This document shows, one piece after another, positions 17,459 to 26,018 of a stretch of 56,110 bases of DNA (positions are counted from its first letter, which is position 1; each line of letters opens with the position of its first letter). The position numbers were made by a program, and so were the translations under genes. Origin of the DNA: Halorubrum amylolyticum (lineage in GTDB: Archaea; Halobacteriota; Halobacteria; Halobacteriales; Haloferacaceae). The DNA lies in contig NZ_SDJP01000012.1 in assembly GCF_004114995.1 (NCBI RefSeq), forward strand, positions 1 through 56,110, written 5' to 3'. Below the pieces are notes generated by a model, which was not told the DNA's origin, searched no databases, and saw only the letters and a program-made list of their open reading frames with translations.

Positions 17459-18619
17459 ATGGAACGCGTAGCGATCATCGGCGCGTCGATGACCCGGTTC
17501 GGGCAGCGCGACGCCTGGGTGCGCGAGCTGCTGGCCGAGGCGGGCGCCGCCGCGCTCGACGACGCCGGGATCGGCGGCGACGACCTCGATCACCTATACG
17601 TCTCGAACATGGCGAGCGGCGAGTTCGAGGGACAGACGGGCGTCCCGAACGCGCTCGCCCACGATCTGGCGGCACAGCCCGCCTACACCGCCCGGATCGA
17701 CCAGACCTCCTCCTCGGGGGGCGCGGGCGTGTACGCCGCGTGGCAATCGGTCGCCTCCGGCGCGAGCGACCTCACCATGCTGGTCGGCGGCGAGAAGATG
17801 ACCCACCGAACGACCGCGGAGGCGACCGACGTGATCGCGTCGCTCACGCACCCGGTCGAGTACAAACAGGGCGTGACGCTCCCCTCCTTCGCGGGGCTCA
17901 CGGCGCGACTCTACCTCGACGAGTACGACGCGCCGCGCGAGAGCCTCGGGAAGGTGGCGGTGAAGAACCACGCTAACGGCGTGGACAACCCCCACGCGCA
18001 GTTCCGGAAGGAGGTCGACCTCGACACGGTGCTCGACTCACCGATCGTCGCCGACCCCCTCCGGCTGTACGACTTCTGTCCGATCACGGACGGCTCCGCC
18101 GCGCTCGTGTTCTGTCCGGAGTCGGTCGCCGCGGAGTACGTCCCCGAAGACGAGTACGCCGTGATCAGCGGGATCGGCGGCGCGACCGACACCCACGTCG
18201 TCCACGAGCGCGCGGACCCGACGACGATGGGCGGGGTCGCCGACTCCTCCGACATCGCCTACGAGATGGCCGGGATCGGTCCGGACGACGTCGACATGGC
18301 GGAACTCCACGACATGTTCACCATCCTCGAGTTCCTCCAGAGCGAGGACCTCGGCTTCTTCGAGAAGGGCGAGGGCTGGAAGGCGGTCGAGGAGGGCGTC
18401 ACCGACCGCGACGGCGACCTCCCGATCAACACCTCCGGCGGGCTCAAGTCGAAGGGACACCCCCTCGGCGCGAGCGGGGTCGCACAGGTGTACGAGATAT
18501 TCGAGCAGGTCACCGGAAACGCCGGCCCTCGGCAGGTCGAGGCCGACACGGGGCTCGCCTGCAACGTCGGCGGGTTCGGGAACTGCGTGACCACGACCAT
18601 TCTGGAGGGCAACCAATGA
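17459..18619 (+). CDS. Thiolase-family protein (acetyl-CoA acyltransferase / SCP2-like)
   Basis: This 386-residue thiolase-fold protein begins MERVAIIGASMTRFGQR, typical of archaeal SCP2-type thiolases. The late GGLKSKGHPLGASG motif carries the conserved His. At the place where the nucleophilic Cys normally sits in a CxSG motif, it reads DQTSSSGGAG, so by eye the Cys appears to be Ser. Another Cys-containing end, LACNVGGFGNC, remains. It overlaps a DUF35-like gene by 4 bp. In archaea, thiolase/DUF35 pairs channel acetoacetyl-CoA to HMG-CoA synthase; in steroid degraders, related pairs are aldolases. Which applies is not clear. A CTTTAGG box about 30 bp upstream is a possible promoter. Confidence 0.85.
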   Translation: MERVAIIGASMTRFGQRDAWVRELLAEAGAAALDDAGIGGDDLDHLYVSNMASGEFEGQTGVPNALAHDLAAQPAYTARIDQTSSSGGAGVYAAWQSVASGASDLTMLVGGEKMTHRTTAEATDVIASLTHPVEYKQGVTLPSFAGLTARLYLDEYDAPRESLGKVAVKNHANGVDNPHAQFRKEVDLDTVLDSPIVADPLRLYDFCPITDGSAALVFCPESVAAEYVPEDEYAVISGIGGATDTHVVHERADPTTMGGVADSSDIAYEMAGIGPDDVDMAELHDMFTILEFLQSEDLGFFEKGEGWKAVEEGVTDRDGDLPINTSGGLKSKGHPLGASGVAQVYEIFEQVTGNAGPRQVEADTGLACNVGGFGNCVTTTILEGNQ

Positions 18620-19086
18620 GCGACAACGAAGCGACCGACACCGACAGCGCGACCGGAAGCGACGATCAGAGAGACAGCGCCGAGCCGACCTTCGAGGCCG
18701 CCGAGTACGCGGACGGTGCCGTCACGTACCCGCCCCACACCGTGAGTCCGAACGGCGTCGAGCGCGTCGGCACGGTCGACCTTCGGGAGTTCGAGGGGCG
18801 CGTCCTCACATGGACGACCTCGACGGCGACGCCGCCGGGCGTCCGCGAGCCGAATACCCTCGCCATCGTCGAGTTCGACATGGGCGACGAGTACGACGGC
18901 CCCGCGGTCCGCGCGCTCGGACAGATCGCGGAGCGCGAGGACGGCTTCGGGGAGACGTTCGACGTCGACATCGGCGACCGCGTCGAGCCCGTCTACGCCG
19001 GCGAACTCCGCGAGCCGGGCGCCGGGATCCGCGAGCCCGAGAGCCAGGAGTGGGACGGATTCCGGTTCCGGCCGGTCGAGGAGTAG
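18616..19086 (+). CDS. DUF35-like OB-fold protein lacking its zinc ribbon
   Basis: This 156-residue acidic protein pairs with the thiolase upstream (ATGA overlap). The OB-fold part is recognisable from GRVLTWTTSTATPPG and LAIVEFDMGD. DUF35 proteins normally carry a rubredoxin-like zinc ribbon with two CxxC pairs before the OB fold. This protein has no Cys at all, and the corresponding stretch reads YPPHTVSPNGVERVG. The ribbon is therefore degenerate and cannot bind zinc through Cys. The protein probably acts as a structural partner or acyl-CoA shuttle for the thiolase (inference from family). Confidence 0.82.
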   Translation: MSDNEATDTDSATGSDDQRDSAEPTFEAAEYADGAVTYPPHTVSPNGVERVGTVDLREFEGRVLTWTTSTATPPGVREPNTLAIVEFDMGDEYDGPAVRALGQIAEREDGFGETFDVDIGDRVEPVYAGELREPGAGIREPESQEWDGFRFRPVEE

Positions 19087-19114
19087 CCGCGCGAGTTTTT
19101 CCGTTGTCGTCGGT

Positions 19115-19891
19115 TCACACCCGTCGGTAGTCCCCGAGCCGCGTCCCGTCCAGCAGGTACGCGTCGCCGGACGGCAGCGCCTCGGGGAGGAACGGCGCGA
19201 GGAACGACTGGCCGTCGACGTTGACCCACGTCCCGCCGGAACGCTCGTTGAACGCGGGGAAGACGACGAGTTCGGGCGGGTCGGAGCGATCGCGCTCGCC
19301 TCCGTCCTCCTCCACGAACGCCCCCGGATCGAGCGCCCCGCGCAGCCACGCGCGCTCGACCCGCGAGCCGCCGACCGCGTCCTCCAGCCTGACCTGCGGG
19401 TGCTCGTGGCCCATGCAGATCACGTCGGCGTCGAGCAGCTCCGGGTTCGGCCACGTGTGGCCGTGGAGGACGCCGACGTTACCTCCGAGCACGCCGCCGC
19501 CGGCCCCGATCACGTCCAGATCGTCGACGAACGCCTCGGCGACCCCCCCGTCGTGGTTCCCCTCGACGAGCGTCATCGGGACGCGGTCGGTCACCGCCCG
19601 GATCAGCGTCTCCAGCTCCTCGCGCTCGTCGCCGTCCGGCGCCGCGATGCGGTGCGCGAGGTCGCCGAGAACCACCAACCGGTCGGCGTCGGTCTCGGCG
19701 ATGAGTGCGCAGAGCCGCTCGCGACGCTCGTCGGCGCGGCTGTCGAGTTCGACGCCGCGCTCGTAGCGGAGCCCGACCTCGATGCCGGCGTGCACGTCGG
19801 CGACCAGCAACGCGCGCTCACTCCCGAGGTCGGCCACGGCCGCCGGTTCGTCCACCACCGGCTCGACGGCGGGCGACGCGCCGGAGCCCAT
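19115..19891 (-). CDS. rpe: Calcineurin-like phosphoesterase of the rpa1 operon
   Basis: This 258-residue metallophosphoesterase of the COG1407 type has the metal-site motifs in order: LLVADVHAG, VVLGDLAH, VEGNHDGG, VLHGHTWP and GHEHP. It starts at ATG 19891, overlapping the rpap1 stop by 3 bp, and is third after rpa1 and rpap1. In Haloferax a predicted phosphoesterase occupies the same place in the rpa1 operon and is called rpe, so the operon identity is firm, though its substrate is unknown. A nuclease or cyclic-phosphodiesterase role in ssDNA handling is inference from context. Confidence 0.9.
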   Translation of the reverse strand: MGSGASPAVEPVVDEPAAVADLGSERALLVADVHAGIEVGLRYERGVELDSRADERRERLCALIAETDADRLVVLGDLAHRIAAPDGDEREELETLIRAVTDRVPMTLVEGNHDGGVAEAFVDDLDVIGAGGGVLGGNVGVLHGHTWPNPELLDADVICMGHEHPQVRLEDAVGGSRVERAWLRGALDPGAFVEEDGGERDRSDPPELVVFPAFNERSGGTWVNVDGQSFLAPFLPEALPSGDAYLLDGTRLGDYRRV

Positions 19892-21507
19892 CAGATTGGC
19901 TTGAGCACGCCGTCGCCGGGCTCGTAGCACTTCCCGCCCATCAGCGCGTCCTGGATCGCGTCCTCGACCGCGTCGGCGGCGACGCCGTGATCGTCGACGA
20001 CCGCTTCGACGACCGCCTCGCGCCCGGCGCCGTCGCCGTCGTCGAGGGCGTCCATGGCATCGATGACGGCGGCTTCGAGGTTGATATCCTCGGCCGGCTC
20101 GCTCGCTTCGCCGTCCGCCGGCTCGGCGCTCTCCGGTTCCGGACCGGTGGCGGCAGCCTCCTCGGCGTCCGGTTCCGCCGCGGTCGCGTCGGCGCCCCCG
20201 TCAGCGGGCGCATCGGCCTCGGCGGACGCCGAGGCGCCCTCTCCGGCCGAAGGCTCCGCTATCTCCTCGGGGTCGGGCACGTCGATGTCGGCCTCGCCGG
20301 GCTCGTCGACCTCGGTCCCGGTCGAGAAGTCGGTGCCGAACTCCGACTCGATCTCCTCCCGCTCCTCCTCGTCGAGCTGATACATCTCATCGGAGTCGGG
20401 GTCGGGCGACGGCTCGTCGGAGTCGGGGTCGGCGTCGTCGATTCCGGATTCGTCAGCTTCGGCGTCGTCCGCCCCGGCGTCGAAGTCGCCGAGCCCGCCG
20501 CTCTCCTCATCGGACTCGGAGCCGGACGGTCCGGATTCGACAGGGGCGGCATCGGTAGACGCAGAACCGATCGCGTCGGCATCAGCCGATTCGGGTTCGG
20601 TCGTCTCGGCCGTCTCGGCCGCCTCGGTCGTCTCGGCCGTCCCCTCGTCTGGTACCGCAGATTCGGGTTCCGATATGGACTCCGACTCGGAATCGGGTTC
20701 GTCCGACTCGGGCGCGGCCGATTCGGACCCCGATTCTGCCGTCGCCTCGTCGCCGACCGGCTCCGGCGGCGCCTCGATCGTCACGTCCGTCTCCGGGAGC
20801 GAGCCGATCGCGGCCTCGCCGCCCGCGTCTGGCGCGATGTCGAGAGCACGCACCCCGTCGCGGTCGCCGGCGATCAGCTCTAAGGCGTCGACTGCGAGCC
20901 GGCGGAGCGCCTCGACGTAGGCGGTCGAGGTGTCGTAGTGGGCGATCGCCTTGGGGATTCCCGCCGCCAGCGACGCGGGCGCGCCGCCCGATTCGAGGGC
21001 AGCGCGGAGTTCCTCGCCGCGGAGATCGGAGTCGAGGGCCGTCGCGAAGACGGCGAGCCGGTCGAAGGTGGCTTCCGCGGCGGAGACGACCCACCGGTCG
21101 CGGGTGTCGGCGTCGACCGCGTTGAGGCTCTCGGGGCGGACCGAAGTGAACACCCGGTCGGAGTCCTCCGGCTGGAAGGTGCGCGCCTTGCCCGTGAGCG
21201 CGACGAACGCCGGCGGCTCGGCGCGTTCGAGGAACGTCTGCGCCTCGGGCTGGTACTGGCCGGCGTAGGTGACGAACGCGCCGGAGGGGTCGACGACCCG
21301 CCCGCGGCGCGTCTCGTCGTTCACGCGCTCGACCTCGGTGAGCACGCCCGCGACGAACAGCCGGTTCACGCGCGCGCCGGTCGGCGTGACCACGTAGTTC
21401 GGGGCGCGCTCCTCGTCGCTCTCGGAGTACGAGAGGGAGGCGTCGTCGAACTCGGTGGCGAACACTCGGTGGGCGACCTCGCGGGCGCCCGGTCCGTCGT
21501 CGCTCAT
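19891..21507 (-). CDS. rpap1: RPA-associated protein Rpap1
   Basis: This 538-residue protein has an N-terminal OB-like domain (about residues 1-120, YVVTPTGARVNRLFVAGVLT, FVTYAGQYQPEAQ) and a helical segment ending near residue 235. A long linker dominated by Glu, Asp, Ser, Ala and Pro spans about 240-470, and the C-terminal helical module (AVIDAMDALDDGDGAGREA...VLKPI) is compact. Haloarchaeal RPA proteins are co-encoded with such RPA-associated proteins and work with them on single-stranded DNA. It overlaps rpa1 by 4 bp and the phosphoesterase by 3 bp. The acidic linker is longer than the folded parts. Confidence 0.88.
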   Translation of the reverse strand: MSDDGPGAREVAHRVFATEFDDASLSYSESDEERAPNYVVTPTGARVNRLFVAGVLTEVERVNDETRRGRVVDPSGAFVTYAGQYQPEAQTFLERAEPPAFVALTGKARTFQPEDSDRVFTSVRPESLNAVDADTRDRWVVSAAEATFDRLAVFATALDSDLRGEELRAALESGGAPASLAAGIPKAIAHYDTSTAYVEALRRLAVDALELIAGDRDGVRALDIAPDAGGEAAIGSLPETDVTIEAPPEPVGDEATAESGSESAAPESDEPDSESESISEPESAVPDEGTAETTEAAETAETTEPESADADAIGSASTDAAPVESGPSGSESDEESGGLGDFDAGADDAEADESGIDDADPDSDEPSPDPDSDEMYQLDEEEREEIESEFGTDFSTGTEVDEPGEADIDVPDPEEIAEPSAGEGASASAEADAPADGGADATAAEPDAEEAAATGPEPESAEPADGEASEPAEDINLEAAVIDAMDALDDGDGAGREAVVEAVVDDHGVAADAVEDAIQDALMGGKCYEPGDGVLKPI

Positions 21508-22778
21508 TCGCCCACCTCCGCGAGCGCGGCGCGGGCGTGCTCGGCCGGGTCGTCCGCGGCGAGTTCGAACTCGACCGCGTCGAGGTTGGCGCCGTAGTCG
21601 TCGACCGAGAGGTTTCCGCGGACGCGGTAGGCGCGTCCGACGAGGGAGTCGGCGATGTCGTCGGCGACGACCTCCTTGTCCATGGCGTCCTTCGCGGCGT
21701 CGAGGGCGTCGTCGAGGTCGCCCCCGTACACCTCGGCGGTCAGTTCGTCGTCGAGGACGACGGTGACGGTGTCGGTGCCGTCGTCGACGATCGCCTTCAC
21801 GCGGAGGTCGTCCTCGCCGTCCACGTCGCCGTGGCTCCGGCACTGGCCGTTCTGGACGACGCGGCCGCACTCCGGACAGCGCTCGATGAGCCCGGAGCCG
21901 TCCCGGATCTCGAGGACGTTGCCGACGACCTCCACGTCGAACATCCCGCCGGAGGCGACCGCCTCGGCGATCGACAGCCGGGGCGCGTCCTCGGCGACCT
22001 CGACGGGGTCCGGAAGCGGCGTCACCGTCGAGAACTCGGTGAGGTTAATCGACGGCACGCCGCGGAACTCCCGGACGTACACGTCTTCGATCCGGAGGTC
22101 GGCGCCCGGTTTCAGCTCGGAGCGGGGCTGCCAGTCGGTGAAGGGGAGCTTCGCGGTGGCGTCGCCGACGACGCCCTCCAGGATCTCCGTCTCGCCGTCC
22201 CGGCCGGAGATCGTCTTCTCGTCGACCTCCAGCACGCAGACCTCGACGTTGCGGCCGCGGTCGCCCGCGTCGATGTCGACGAGGCTGCGGTCGCCGCCGA
22301 CCTCCCGATCGACCTCGACCTCCTCGTCGGCGATGGCGACGGTAGTGGAGTCGTTGAGGTTGAGCTCCGGCTCGCCCTCCCACTCGCGGACGCCGGCGTT
22401 GCCGATCGTCAACGAGTCGCCCGGCTCGAACCCGAAGTCCTGCCACGCGGTGTAGGAGATGACGCCGGTCTCGTCGGCGATCTCCCCCTCGCGGATCGTG
22501 AGGTCGTCGCCCTGGTACCGGATCGTCCGCGTCCCCTGCGTGAGCACGCGGACGGTGACCGTCACGCCGTCGTGGTCGGTGGTGATCTCGCCCACGTCGA
22601 CTGAATCGGGCGTCGGCGTCGAGCCCCCGCCGCCGCCCCCGTGCTTCCGGCGGACGCTCTGTTTGGCTTCGTCGATCGGGACGCTGTACTCCAGCAGGTT
22701 CTGCAGGTCCTCTTTGACCTCCTCTTTGTCGACGCCGAGGTCGGAGGCGAGCTCCTCGGCATGGCTGTTGACGTCCAT
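21504..22778 (-). CDS. rpa1: Replication protein A, single-stranded DNA-binding protein (Rpa1 type)
   Basis: This 424-residue protein has a short N-terminal helical region, then three OB folds (around residues 60-165, 170-275 and 285-400 judging from the recurring WQDFGFEPGDSL and WQPRSELKPGADL phrases). A zinc site RCPECGRVVQNGQCRSHG lies in the last third. Three OB folds plus a zinc finger and about 427 residues is the layout of haloarchaeal Rpa1. It is first in the operon rpa1-rpap1-rpe. The ATG at 22778 gives MDVNSHAEELASDLG; longer readings run into a 27-bp tandem repeat and are not credible. The gene product is needed for DNA replication and repair. Confidence 0.93.
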   Translation of the reverse strand: MDVNSHAEELASDLGVDKEEVKEDLQNLLEYSVPIDEAKQSVRRKHGGGGGGSTPTPDSVDVGEITTDHDGVTVTVRVLTQGTRTIRYQGDDLTIREGEIADETGVISYTAWQDFGFEPGDSLTIGNAGVREWEGEPELNLNDSTTVAIADEEVEVDREVGGDRSLVDIDAGDRGRNVEVCVLEVDEKTISGRDGETEILEGVVGDATAKLPFTDWQPRSELKPGADLRIEDVYVREFRGVPSINLTEFSTVTPLPDPVEVAEDAPRLSIAEAVASGGMFDVEVVGNVLEIRDGSGLIERCPECGRVVQNGQCRSHGDVDGEDDLRVKAIVDDGTDTVTVVLDDELTAEVYGGDLDDALDAAKDAMDKEVVADDIADSLVGRAYRVRGNLSVDDYGANLDAVEFELAADDPAEHARAALAEVGE

Positions 22779-22834
22779 CGGGTCGGGCTTCGACGCGACC
22801 GCACAAAAGGGTTCACCACCCCTCTCGGATCTCG

Positions 22835-22915
22835 CCTCCGCGACGCCGCTCCTCCCGACTCCCTCCGCGACGTCGCTCCTCCCGACTCCCTCCGCGACGC
22901 CGCTCCTCTCGACCG
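22835..22915. repeat. 27-bp tandem repeat upstream of rpa1, three copies
   Basis: CCTCCGCGACGCCGCTCCTC-type units start at 22835, 22862 and 22889 with an exact 27-bp period and one to four substitutions. They occupy the 175-bp gap between rpa1 and a divergent small gene and so lie in the rpa1 upstream region. Any role in promoter spacing is inference. Confidence 0.8.
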
Positions 22916-22953
22916 CCGGTAGGGCTAAACCGCCCCCGTCCGCAACGTGGGGC

Positions 22954-23271
22954 ATGGACGACATCGACATCGACGCGCGCGTCACGGGGGAGCGGACCGT
23001 CATCGACGTGACCGGGACCCGCGACGTCGCCGTCGTCGTTCGCTCCGCGAGCGGCGAGCGGATCTACCTCCCGCCGGCCGGCTTCGACGAGCCCGTCTCG
23101 GAGTCGTCGTACACCTCGCCGTATCAGGGCGGCAGCGGAATCGACGGCGAGGAGAGCCCGTACGGCGGCGGGTCGGGGAGCACCCGGGGCGTGATCGAGA
23201 CCGCGGACGGGTTCCGGGTCACCCACCCGGAGACGGCCACCGAGTTCGACGTGTACCGCGGCGACGAGTAG
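22954..23271 (+). CDS. Conserved-looking small haloarchaeal protein, function unknown
   Basis: This 105-residue acidic protein begins MDDIDIDARVTGERTVIDVTGTRDVAVVV, with alternating hydrophobic residues suggesting a beta-rich N-terminal half. A Gly/Ser/Tyr-rich middle follows (SPYQGGSGIDGEESPYGGGS), and it ends THPETATEFDVYRGDE. There is no Cys, signal peptide or membrane segment. Codon bias is normal for this genome and the gene is divergent from rpa1, so it looks real. I do not recognise a characterised family. Confidence 0.65.
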   Translation: MDDIDIDARVTGERTVIDVTGTRDVAVVVRSASGERIYLPPAGFDEPVSESSYTSPYQGGSGIDGEESPYGGGSGSTRGVIETADGFRVTHPETATEFDVYRGDE

Positions 23272-23311
23272 TCGCGGTCGAACGCGAGAAACCGAGCGGC
23301 TCTCGGGATTC

Positions 23312-24358
23312 CTACGCCACGTCTTCGTACACCGCCAGCGTGTCCTCGGTGACGTCGGACCACTCGCGGCGCTCGTACTCCGGAGGCTCCTCGCGGTCGA
23401 GGGCGGTCGCGATCCCGTCGACGATCGACTCGGAATCGACCTCGACCTCGACGAGGCAGCCGTCGGGGAGCACCTCCGCGACGCCCGACCGGGTGGCGAC
23501 GACCTGCGTCCCGGACTCCAGCGCCTCGGTGATCGTGATCCCGAACGGCTCCGCGTACGAGGGCGAGACGAACGCGTCGGCGGCGGCGTAGTAGTCGCCC
23601 AGCTCCGCTTCCGGGACGTAGCCGACGAACTCGACGCGGTCCTCGATCCCGAGCAGCTCGGCGAACCGCTTCAGCTGGTCGGTCTGGTGGCCCGATCCGC
23701 CGACGACGAGGGTCACGTCGGGGCGGTGGAGCTTCCGCACCGCGTACAGCAGGTGCGAGATCCCCTTCTGGTCGGTGTGGCGGCCGACGAAAAAGAGCAT
23801 CTCGCCGTCGATCCCGAAGTCCTCGCGGACATCTTTCCCGGAGAATTTCGGCGTCGAGAAGCCGTTGTACACGACCCGCGAGTCGGCGTCGTACAGCTCG
23901 CGGATGTCCTCGCGGACGATCTCGCTGACCGCGATGTTGGTGTCCGCGGCGTTCGCGAGGCGGCGCTCGGCCTCGACCTCGCGTTTGGGGGGGTCGATGT
24001 TGCGGTCGCTCGCGAGCGAGTGGAACGACGAGACCCACGTCGCGCCCGACGCGCGGGCGGCCTGCCGGCCGGGGCCGTAGCCGAACCAGTCGTGGGTGTG
24101 GATCACGTCGTGGTCGGGGGCGAGCTCCGCGAACCGGTCGCTGAGCCGGTCGACGCGCGCCGCGACGTCCCCCTCCCCGGTCTCGACGGGCTCGATCCCC
24201 GGCTCGTCGTCCGGGGCGAACTCCGCGGGCAACACGAGGGTGGCGTCCACCCCGAAGTCGTCGCGGAGCCCCGAGAACAGTTCGCCGACGTGGACGTCGA
24301 GTCCGCCGGTGATGTTCGGCGGGTACCCCCATCCCAACATGAGTACGCTCGGCGGCAT
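23312..24358 (-). CDS. Glycosyltransferase family 4 (GT-B fold)
   Basis: This 348-residue cytoplasmic protein has an N-terminal Rossmann domain with MLGWGYPPNITGGLDVHV (the GG donor-loop region of GT4 enzymes) and DVIHTHDWFGYG, and a C-terminal nucleotide-sugar domain with FVGRHTDQKGI, GGSGHQTDQLKR and SPSYAEPFGITITEALE (the EX7E motif). Such enzymes move a sugar from a nucleotide donor to glycan, glycolipid or polysaccharide. It is a single gene. Its start is at 24358, followed upstream by an unusual purine-rich stretch. The acceptor cannot be predicted. Confidence 0.92.
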   Translation of the reverse strand: MPPSVLMLGWGYPPNITGGLDVHVGELFSGLRDDFGVDATLVLPAEFAPDDEPGIEPVETGEGDVAARVDRLSDRFAELAPDHDVIHTHDWFGYGPGRQAARASGATWVSSFHSLASDRNIDPPKREVEAERRLANAADTNIAVSEIVREDIRELYDADSRVVYNGFSTPKFSGKDVREDFGIDGEMLFFVGRHTDQKGISHLLYAVRKLHRPDVTLVVGGSGHQTDQLKRFAELLGIEDRVEFVGYVPEAELGDYYAAADAFVSPSYAEPFGITITEALESGTQVVATRSGVAEVLPDGCLVEVEVDSESIVDGIATALDREEPPEYERREWSDVTEDTLAVYEDVA

Positions 24359-24407
24359 ACTTTCACGTTTCGGGAGTCGGTACTTAGGTATGACCCTCGT
24401 TCGCGCG

Positions 24408-24538
24408 CTCGATGGGGAAGACAGAGACGGGTGTCGGCGAAGGGAGAGAGAACCGGGAAGAAGCGGAGAGAAAAGAGGACGGGGAACGAAGAGAGAACCG
24501 AGACGAAGAGAGAACCGGGAACGAAGAGAGGGTCCGCG
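24408..24538 (+). repeat. Purine-rich low-complexity tract with a short tandem repeat
   Basis: About 130 bp is dominated by G and A on the plus strand between the glycosyltransferase start and the rpoL stop. ACGAAGAGAGAACCG occurs at 24486-24500 and 24503-24517, with a third truncated copy at 24521-24530. The reading frame through it gives a Glu/Arg/Lys-rich peptide with no support as a gene. It is in the upstream region of the glycosyltransferase and the downstream region of rpoL. Confidence 0.75.
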
Positions 24539-24543
24539 GCCGA

Positions 24544-24822
24544 TCAGGCCGCCTTCACGGCGTCGCGCAGCGCACCCGTGCGGTCGGTGATCGAGCCGGC
24601 GGCGTCGGCGAGCACGTCGAGCGGGTCGCCGACCTCCGATTTCACCGTCAGCACCGGCTCCGTCTGCCCGCCGGACTGTTCGGGGTTCATGTCGTAGGTC
24701 GCGGCCGCGACGTCGTCGGTCTCCAGCAGGACGCCCTTCAGCACGTTCATGAACGTGTGGTCCTCGCCGGCGATCTCGATGCGGAGTTCCGTGTCGGTCT
24801 TCTCGATGACCCGCAGTTCCAT
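24544..24822 (-). CDS. rpoL: DNA-directed RNA polymerase subunit L (Rpo11)
   Basis: This 92-residue protein is the archaeal homologue of eukaryotic Rpb11/AC19. It contains [24 protein letters not shown] (about residues 22-46), the dimerisation region that pairs with subunit D, and a C-terminal helix. The length matches the family. ATG 24822 was chosen because the conserved sequence starts [16 protein letters not shown]; longer readings run into the divergent GNAT gene. It forms part of the assembly platform of RNA polymerase. Confidence 0.93.
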   Translation of the reverse strand: MELRVIEKTDTELRIEIAGEDHTFMNVLKGVLLETDDVAAATYDMNPEQSGGQTEPVLTVKSEVGDPLDVLADAAGSITDRTGALRDAVKAA

Positions 24823-24877
24823 GTTCGTGAGGTCGAGCGAGCGGCGTTTCAAGCTTTCGTCTCCCGGATATCCGGGG

Positions 24878-25533
24878 ATGTGGACGGACGACACTCGACC
24901 CGAAATCGTATGCCGCCGGCTCCGGTGGCCGCCGTGTGGAGATCCGACGCCTGCCGGCACCGAGGCCGCCGCCGAGCGCTACGCGGCGGCACTGTGGCTC
25001 CCCTATCACCGCGACCTCGCGGCGAGCGGCGCGGCGCACGCGCTCGCGGACCGACCCGACGAGGAGCTGATCGGCGCGGAGACCGAGTTCCGGCTCGACC
25101 TGCTCCGGGAGACCGACGACTATCGGACGTGGGTCGTCGCGGTCGACGACGGGGTCAGAGCGGGCGACGTCGACGCCGGGGTCAGCGCCGGAGGTGTCGA
25201 CGCCGAGAGCCTCGACCCCGAGGACCCCGCGCCCGTCGGCGTTCCGGACCCGGACCGCGACCTCGTCGCGTTCGTCTCGACGAGCGTCGACGAGTGCCCG
25301 GAGGTGTTCGACCGACCCGACCGGCTCGTGGTCGGCGACATCTACGTGACGGAGGCGTATCGGAGGACTGGGCTCGCGAATCGGTGATCGAGCGGGCCGT
25401 GGCCGATGCCCGTGAGCGGGACTGCGGCGAACTCCGTCTCGATGTCGGCGTCGACAACGAGCGAGCGATGGGGTTCTACGAGAATCACGGGTTCGAGCCG
25501 TATCGCAAGCAGTTGACGCGAGACGTGGAGTGA
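24878..25533 (+). pseudogene. GNAT-family N-acetyltransferase broken by a frameshift
   Basis: The first part (24878-25387) encodes a GNAT N-terminal half ending VGDIYVTEAYRRTGLA, which includes the R-x-x-G-x-A acetyl-CoA loop, then runs into a stop at 25387. The remaining GNAT sequence (SVIERAVADARERD, then NERAMGFYENHGFEPYRKQL) continues in another frame up to 25533. The break is near 25373-25380 (CTCGCGAA). Losing four bases from a CTCGCGCGCGAA-like original would restore GLARE. Either the gene is inactive, or this is a base-calling error. It is divergent from rpoL; the start at 24878 is a best guess. Confidence 0.75.
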
Positions 25534-25560
25534 GTCCGTTTATGAGTGTTCGACAGCGGA

Positions 25561-25930
25561 TCTGCGGTGAAGGCCTCCAAAGCCCCAGCCGCTCGCTTAT
25601 AAGTGGGTGACTGTCGATCGGCGGTGAACACCGCAAAGCCCCAGCCGCGCTCGGCTCCCACAGCTCGCCGCGCTCCTCGCTCGCGTTGCTCGCTGCGGTG
25701 CTTACGTCGCTGGGGTTCGCCGAGCGCGGCTGCCCCTTTGAGTCCACCCGACCGCACCGCAACCGTCGGAAGACGGTCCTGCTCGCTCGCTCCCTTCGGT
25801 CGCTCACGAGACCGCAGCCTCACGCCTCCCCAGCCTCGTCGGTCGCCCTCCGCGTCGCTCCGGACCCCCGACTCCCTCGCACGCGCTCCTCGCGGCCGCC
25901 GGGGGCGGCCACGAGGAGGCGCGCGCCACG
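25561..25930 (+). repeat. Dispersed non-coding repeat, copy 3
   Basis: This is in the same orientation as copies 2 and 4. It starts with CTCCAAAGCCCCAGCCG near 25576 and a second CAAAGCCCCAGCCGC near 25635, then GGCTGCCCCTTTGAGTCC near 25728, the segment CAGCCTCACGCCTCCCCAGCC near 25812, and ends GCGCGCCACG. It fills the gap between the broken GNAT gene and rps3ae. In the remaining 25931-26018 I see nothing. Confidence 0.8.
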
Positions 25931-26018
25931 ACATCCGACCTCACTTCCTCTATCCTGCGCCAGCGCCGCCGCTACGCGACTGATAAACGGGAAAACTGCG
26001 GGTCCGCTCGGCGAGTCG

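Noticed and set aside
22835..22915. 27-bp tandem repeat considered as a CRISPR array
   Set aside because: The repeats are directly tandem with no unique spacers, so it is a minisatellite. No CRISPR array or cas gene was found anywhere in the window.
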